A stretch of DNA of 14,889 bases from CAZFUY01 sp964522445 (lineage in GTDB: Bacteria; Pseudomonadota; Gammaproteobacteria; SZUA-229), in contig CAZFUY010000077.1 of NCBI GenBank assembly GCA_964522445.1, positions 1 through 14,889 of the forward strand, read 5' to 3'. Below the pieces are notes generated by a model, which worked only from the letters and a program-made list of their open reading frames with translations, was not told where the DNA came from and did no database searches. Position numbers and translations under genes: made by a program. Position 1 is the stretch's first letter. Each line of letters begins with the position of its first letter. Below, piece after piece: positions 11,849 to 14,889 of the stretch.

Positions 11849-14518
11849 ATGGACGTTGCAGATGCCAAACAGGCCTTTATAAACTGGAATGAGAAAAGTT
11901 TTGATAATCTTATTGAGCAATATGAAGTAGAGCAGCAATCAGCTTTAAAAGTTCTTCCCTTATTATTTCAAACAAATGACCGATTATTGCCAGGATATAA
12001 TGGAGCTGATACACCAGCAGGTATTTATGGTTATAAACCTGAGAAAACAGTAGTTGATGCAGCAAAGCATTTTCATGGTAAATTCTCATATCGGCAGGAC
12101 ATTGTTTTAAAAAACACAATAATAGAATCTGTGTTTCTGCAGAAAACTGTACTGGATAACAAATTATCTTTATGGGTGGTTTATGTAGCAAGGTTGAAAT
12201 CTGATCAGATTGAAGAACTCAGGGGTAAGCTGGAAAGAGTTATTATCTGGTTAAAAAGCCGTAATCTTGATGTTGATGGTCAACTATTAAGTGCTTCCCG
12301 TTTAGCTAAAAAATCAAAACCACAGGCATTGTTTCTGGATAGTTTTTATCTGGAAAGTATTTTGCTTGCAGGAAAGTATCCTGTCTGGTGGTTAATACCA
12401 CCGGAAAAAGAATTAGATTACACTGCTTTTGTTGAGCATATTAAGAAAGCGCGTTTTGTTAATGAAGATGAGTTTATTGATATTGGCAGTATTTCTCAGC
12501 TTAGTCATGATGATCTTATTCGGCAGTCTGTTAAGCATGTACAAACAGTTTATCAACAACCAGAAAATAGTTATCTTAATTTACTGTTAACAAGAGTAAA
12601 GCAATCCTCATATCCAGAAATTAATGGAGTTTCATATCAGCTAAAACAGAAAATTTATTCAGGTCAGAAAAATATAGAAGAACTTTATGCGCAGTCTATT
12701 GTTGTTGAACTATTGCAGCAGGCGATAGCTCAATATGAATCAATAGAACAGCATCTGATGCCATTTAAAAAGTTATTTTCTTTATTATCTAAATATGCCA
12801 GAAATACATCGCCTGATATATTTGATGCGTTGTCAGGTGGTTCAGTATCAGGTCTTAGAGACGTGGAAGTTACAGATTATCTGCAACTATATAAAGCACT
12901 GTTTTTTGAAGTCAGGCTTGTTTATAGCTCAATTTGTACGCAATATAATAATCAGTTTGAAGAAACTAATGATAACAAAAAATTAAAAATGCTTGCTGAT
13001 AATATGTTGATGTTTATATCTGAAACTAAGGACAGAGTTTCAGTGTATAACACTCAGGAAAGAACTGAATTTATACTTAATAGAATGTTGTTGCGGCATA
13101 TTATTAATCCACCAGAGCATAGTTTATGGGATTTAGTTATTGAGCTGGAAGAGGGTGAAGAAAAAACAATAACAGGGTTTAGTAGCTTGCTGGCACTTAT
13201 TTCATGGGCATGGCTGAATCGTATTGTTGATCAGTCTACACAGGTTTCTATAGATTGCCCGTTACGGATGATTAAGCAGACAGAAGCCTATCATGTACTA
13301 GAAGTTTTAACACAGAATATAAATCCTGATTTAGTTAATCATACTTCTGTGCGTGCTTTTGAGCATGCAGCACGACCATTGCAATCGGTTTTGTTTTTTA
13401 ATTTAGTTATTAATGAAAATAATCTTCAACAGATAAAGCCTATTACATCAGCAGATGATCCATTAAGCTACGGTGAAAATTCTGAAAATCTAATTACAAA
13501 TTGTGAACAGCTTATTGTTTATGACTGGGGTAATGTTTATACGAAACAGTACTCTGGTGATGATGGCGTGTTTCAGTGCCTGTGTGACTGGATGAAGCAT
13601 GCACCTCTATCAAGAGGTACGCCGCCAAAGAAACTTCATTTTTTTGGTTATGCTGCCGGTGATAGTACCTATATTGCCCAGCGTGTAGATCAGGTGTATG
13701 AAGAGTTAATACAGTTCTTTTATTATAAAAAACAACTGGACGGACGTTTTATTGTAAAAATGGGGGCTGACTATTATCTTGTTGAGGCTGAAGATAATGA
13801 ACCCCTTCAATATAAAATAGGTAATCAAACTGCATTATATTCTTTTCTGGAACAGGAAAATAAAGAGTATCGGCCTTATGCTTTAGAGCGTTTTGCTCTG
13901 GCTGAAACACCCTTAAAAGAAATATTTGAACATAATAAAAAAGATGTGGTGCAAATATTTTTCCGAGTGAAAAATAAAGTCAGTGAAACATGGATTTTAG
14001 ATGAAAAAGGCTCTCTGTGGTGTGACCAGAATATCTGGTTTGATCTCAGTAGCTTTGCTGCGCACTGGTTATATTTTATGCGAAATATTAGAAGCCGTTT
14101 AAAAAAAATAAATTATCAGGAGAAAGAATTGCCTATGCTGGAAATACAGCAAATAAGCAATAACCAGCTGGGAACACCTGGCTTTCATCCCATTGGTTCA
14201 GATGTTATTTCAGCTGAGCGAGGTTTTATTGATATACACATTAAAATAACGGCTCAGGGAGAAAAGGATCAAATTAGTTTAATTTGTGATGGTGATGATT
14301 TTGATTCAGAAATTTATGGCGATCAGGTGATTATGGAGTGTATGCAACATGCGGCGGAAAGAATGATCGGGGAAGGCAGAAAGCCTGTTTATGTGACTGA
14401 TATAAATGTGCCTCTGCGAGTCTTTGGGGTAGAAGAACGAGATAACATTCAGGTGCTGCATTTCTTAAAATATAAAAGAAATATCGAAAAGCATTTGAAT
14501 CAGGTTTTGAATGGATAA
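11849..14518 (+). CDS. Class I adenylate cyclase family protein lacking catalytic residues (predicted pseudoenzyme)
   Basis: The 889-aa protein aligns end to end with class I CyaA. LLPGYNGADTPAGIYGYKP (46-64) matches the CyaA segment LMPGYLDGNVPKGICLYTP, and LDSFYLESILLAGKYPVWWLIPP (163-185) matches the conserved LAGK...W..P region. DIGSISQLS (211-219) has its CyaA counterpart. The second half matches (NCEQLIVYDWGNVYTKQY; KKLHFFGYAAGD; VVQIFFRVKN), and the C-terminus matches the longer pseudomonad form (ISLICDGDDF; VYVTDINVP; LHFLKYKRNIEKHLNQ). E. coli CyaA has GSTSSVGQSCSSDLDIW (102-118), with the metal-binding D114 and D116. Here the aligned stretch ends NKLSLW, so K105 and S107 replace both aspartates; Trp109 is kept. 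The CGSTQ segment before LLLDEFY is also gone. cAMP synthesis is therefore not expected. No good ribosome binding site precedes the ATG. It probably belongs with the REC-REC gene. Confidence 0.88.
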   Translation: MDVADAKQAFINWNEKSFDNLIEQYEVEQQSALKVLPLLFQTNDRLLPGYNGADTPAGIYGYKPEKTVVDAAKHFHGKFSYRQDIVLKNTIIESVFLQKTVLDNKLSLWVVYVARLKSDQIEELRGKLERVIIWLKSRNLDVDGQLLSASRLAKKSKPQALFLDSFYLESILLAGKYPVWWLIPPEKELDYTAFVEHIKKARFVNEDEFIDIGSISQLSHDDLIRQSVKHVQTVYQQPENSYLNLLLTRVKQSSYPEINGVSYQLKQKIYSGQKNIEELYAQSIVVELLQQAIAQYESIEQHLMPFKKLFSLLSKYARNTSPDIFDALSGGSVSGLRDVEVTDYLQLYKALFFEVRLVYSSICTQYNNQFEETNDNKKLKMLADNMLMFISETKDRVSVYNTQERTEFILNRMLLRHIINPPEHSLWDLVIELEEGEEKTITGFSSLLALISWAWLNRIVDQSTQVSIDCPLRMIKQTEAYHVLEVLTQNINPDLVNHTSVRAFEHAARPLQSVLFFNLVINENNLQQIKPITSADDPLSYGENSENLITNCEQLIVYDWGNVYTKQYSGDDGVFQCLCDWMKHAPLSRGTPPKKLHFFGYAAGDSTYIAQRVDQVYEELIQFFYYKKQLDGRFIVKMGADYYLVEAEDNEPLQYKIGNQTALYSFLEQENKEYRPYALERFALAETPLKEIFEHNKKDVVQIFFRVKNKVSETWILDEKGSLWCDQNIWFDLSSFAAHWLYFMRNIRSRLKKINYQEKELPMLEIQQISNNQLGTPGFHPIGSDVISAERGFIDIHIKITAQGEKDQISLICDGDDFDSEIYGDQVIMECMQHAAERMIGEGRKPVYVTDINVPLRVFGVEERDNIQVLHFLKYKRNIEKHLNQVLNG

Positions 14519-14542
14519 GTGACTTATATATTCGTATAAAAA

Positions 14543-14640
14543 TTGACGCAGAGGCGTGAAGACGCAAAGAAAAGAATATTCATGTGTTACTGCGCCCTAG
14601 GCGCTGCAACAATAAAAAACTTTGCGTCTCTGTGACAAGT
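14543..14640. repeat. Octamer-periodic inverted repeat element, compact copy
   Basis: The left arm reads TT followed by the 8-nt units GACGCAGA, GGCGTGAA and GACGCAAA (14545-14568). The right arm, on the minus strand, reads TT then GTCACAGA and GACGCAAA (14636 back to 14619). Between them lies a GC-rich hairpin, GCGCC-CTA-GGCGC (14592-14604). This is the closed form of the element whose arms bracket pssA at 468-495 and 1346-1400. It lies 25 nt after the stop of the cyclase homologue. The left arm begins TTGACG, a -35-like hexamer, but no matching -10 is clear. Confidence 0.7.
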
Positions 14641-14672
14641 ATTTATTGTTCCAGTACGCTAGTTAAAACTAT

Positions 14673-14717
14673 GCACTTTTAGTGCAAGGCTTTAGTTGCT
14701 ACACACATGCAGTGTGT
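14673..14717. other. Two short perfect hairpins downstream of the cyclase homologue
   Basis: GCACT-TTT-AGTGC (14673-14685) and ACACAC-ATGCA-GTGTGT (14701-14717) are perfect small palindromes 15 nt apart. No T-run follows either. They are part of a chain of palindromes filling the gene-free 14519-14889 region. Their role is unknown. Confidence 0.4.
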
Positions 14718-14738
14718 CAGAACTATTTAAGGAAAAGC

Positions 14739-14809
14739 AGGGTGGATCAAGCGTAGCGGATCCACCGGTTTTGCTAGTTTTTGTGGATCCGCTACGCTTG
14801 ATCCACCCT
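14739..14809. repeat. Inverted pair of REP-like palindromic units (27-bp perfect arms)
   Basis: Positions 14739-14765 and 14783-14809 are perfect reverse complements over 27 bp, separated by 17 nt. Each unit is itself a hairpin: GGTGGATC (14741-14748) pairs with GATCCACC (14759-14766) around AAGCGTAGCG. Units of the type GGTGGAT-aagcg-ATCCACC are, from memory, widespread intergenic repeats in proteobacteria. Head-to-head pairing is like bacterial interspersed mosaic elements. It could terminate transcription or stabilise the mRNA of the upstream cluster. No RAYT (REP-associated transposase) gene is in the window. Confidence 0.85.
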
Positions 14810-14866
14810 ACAGATTAATTAAAATTTAGAATAGTTTCCTAAAGTAGAAGTGTATTATATTTAAGA

Positions 14867-14883
14867 GAGGACTTTTAGTCCTC
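14867..14883. other. Short perfect hairpin at the window end
   Basis: GAGGACT (14867-14873) and AGTCCTC (14877-14883) form a 7-bp stem with a TTT loop. It shares the core ACTTTTAGT with the hairpin at 14673-14685. The window ends 6 nt later, so a following T-run or gene cannot be judged. Confidence 0.45.
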
Positions 14884-14889
14884 AGTAGT

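Noticed and set aside
11849..12200. A frameshift hiding the normal cyclase catalytic motif
   Set aside because: Alignment with CyaA stays in one frame before (LLPGY...GYKP) and after (LAGK) the site with about the expected spacing, so the loss is by substitution and not by a shifted frame.

Overview
The window is an AT-rich stretch of a Gram-negative chromosome, most likely a gammaproteobacterium. The evidence is a short-form (class I) IlvC next to PssA and LeuA, an RF3 gene, RimI, a UMF1-family transporter and a protein of the class I (enterobacterial/pseudomonad type) adenylate cyclase family. Nothing in the sequence fixes the genus. No tRNA, rRNA, CRISPR array, phage gene or transposase gene was seen.

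Layout. Positions 1-443 hold the 3' end of ilvC and its intrinsic terminator. Next come pssA (546-1304), lying between two inverted arms of an octamer-periodic intergenic repeat, and leuA (1645-3195). leuA is preceded by a good sigma70-type promoter and a 37-codon ORF ending in a leucine-rich tail, which looks like a leucine leader peptide. A family 4 uracil-DNA glycosylase gene starts 5 nt after leuA. A 159-bp MITE-like element with terminal inverted repeats and 5-bp target duplications separates it from rimI, whose start codon lies only 9 nt past the duplication. rimI overlaps by 11 nt a gene for an unrecognised membrane-anchored protein with an HExxH zinc-peptidase motif. prfC (RF3) follows behind an extended -10 promoter. 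An unrecognised membrane-anchored 199-aa protein is encoded on the minus strand, divergent from a small chemoreceptor-like MCP with no periplasmic sensor domain. After a 300-bp spacer containing a long hairpin comes the cluster UMF1 transporter (9781-11034), tandem-receiver protein (11031-11789) and class I adenylate cyclase homologue (11849-14518). The last 371 bp contain no gene but several palindromic repeats.

The most unusual feature is the last cluster. The 889-aa adenylate cyclase homologue aligns along its whole length with CyaA, but the nucleotidyltransferase signature (GS...DxD in active enzymes) is gone: the two metal-binding aspartates align with Lys105 and Ser107. It is intact and full length, so it looks like a maintained pseudoenzyme rather than a decaying gene. 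The gene just upstream encodes two receiver domains, the first of which has Asn59 where the phospho-acceptor Asp should be. A catalytically silent cyclase fold next to a half-degenerate double receiver and a transporter could be an undescribed signalling or scaffold module; this is inference from sequence alone.
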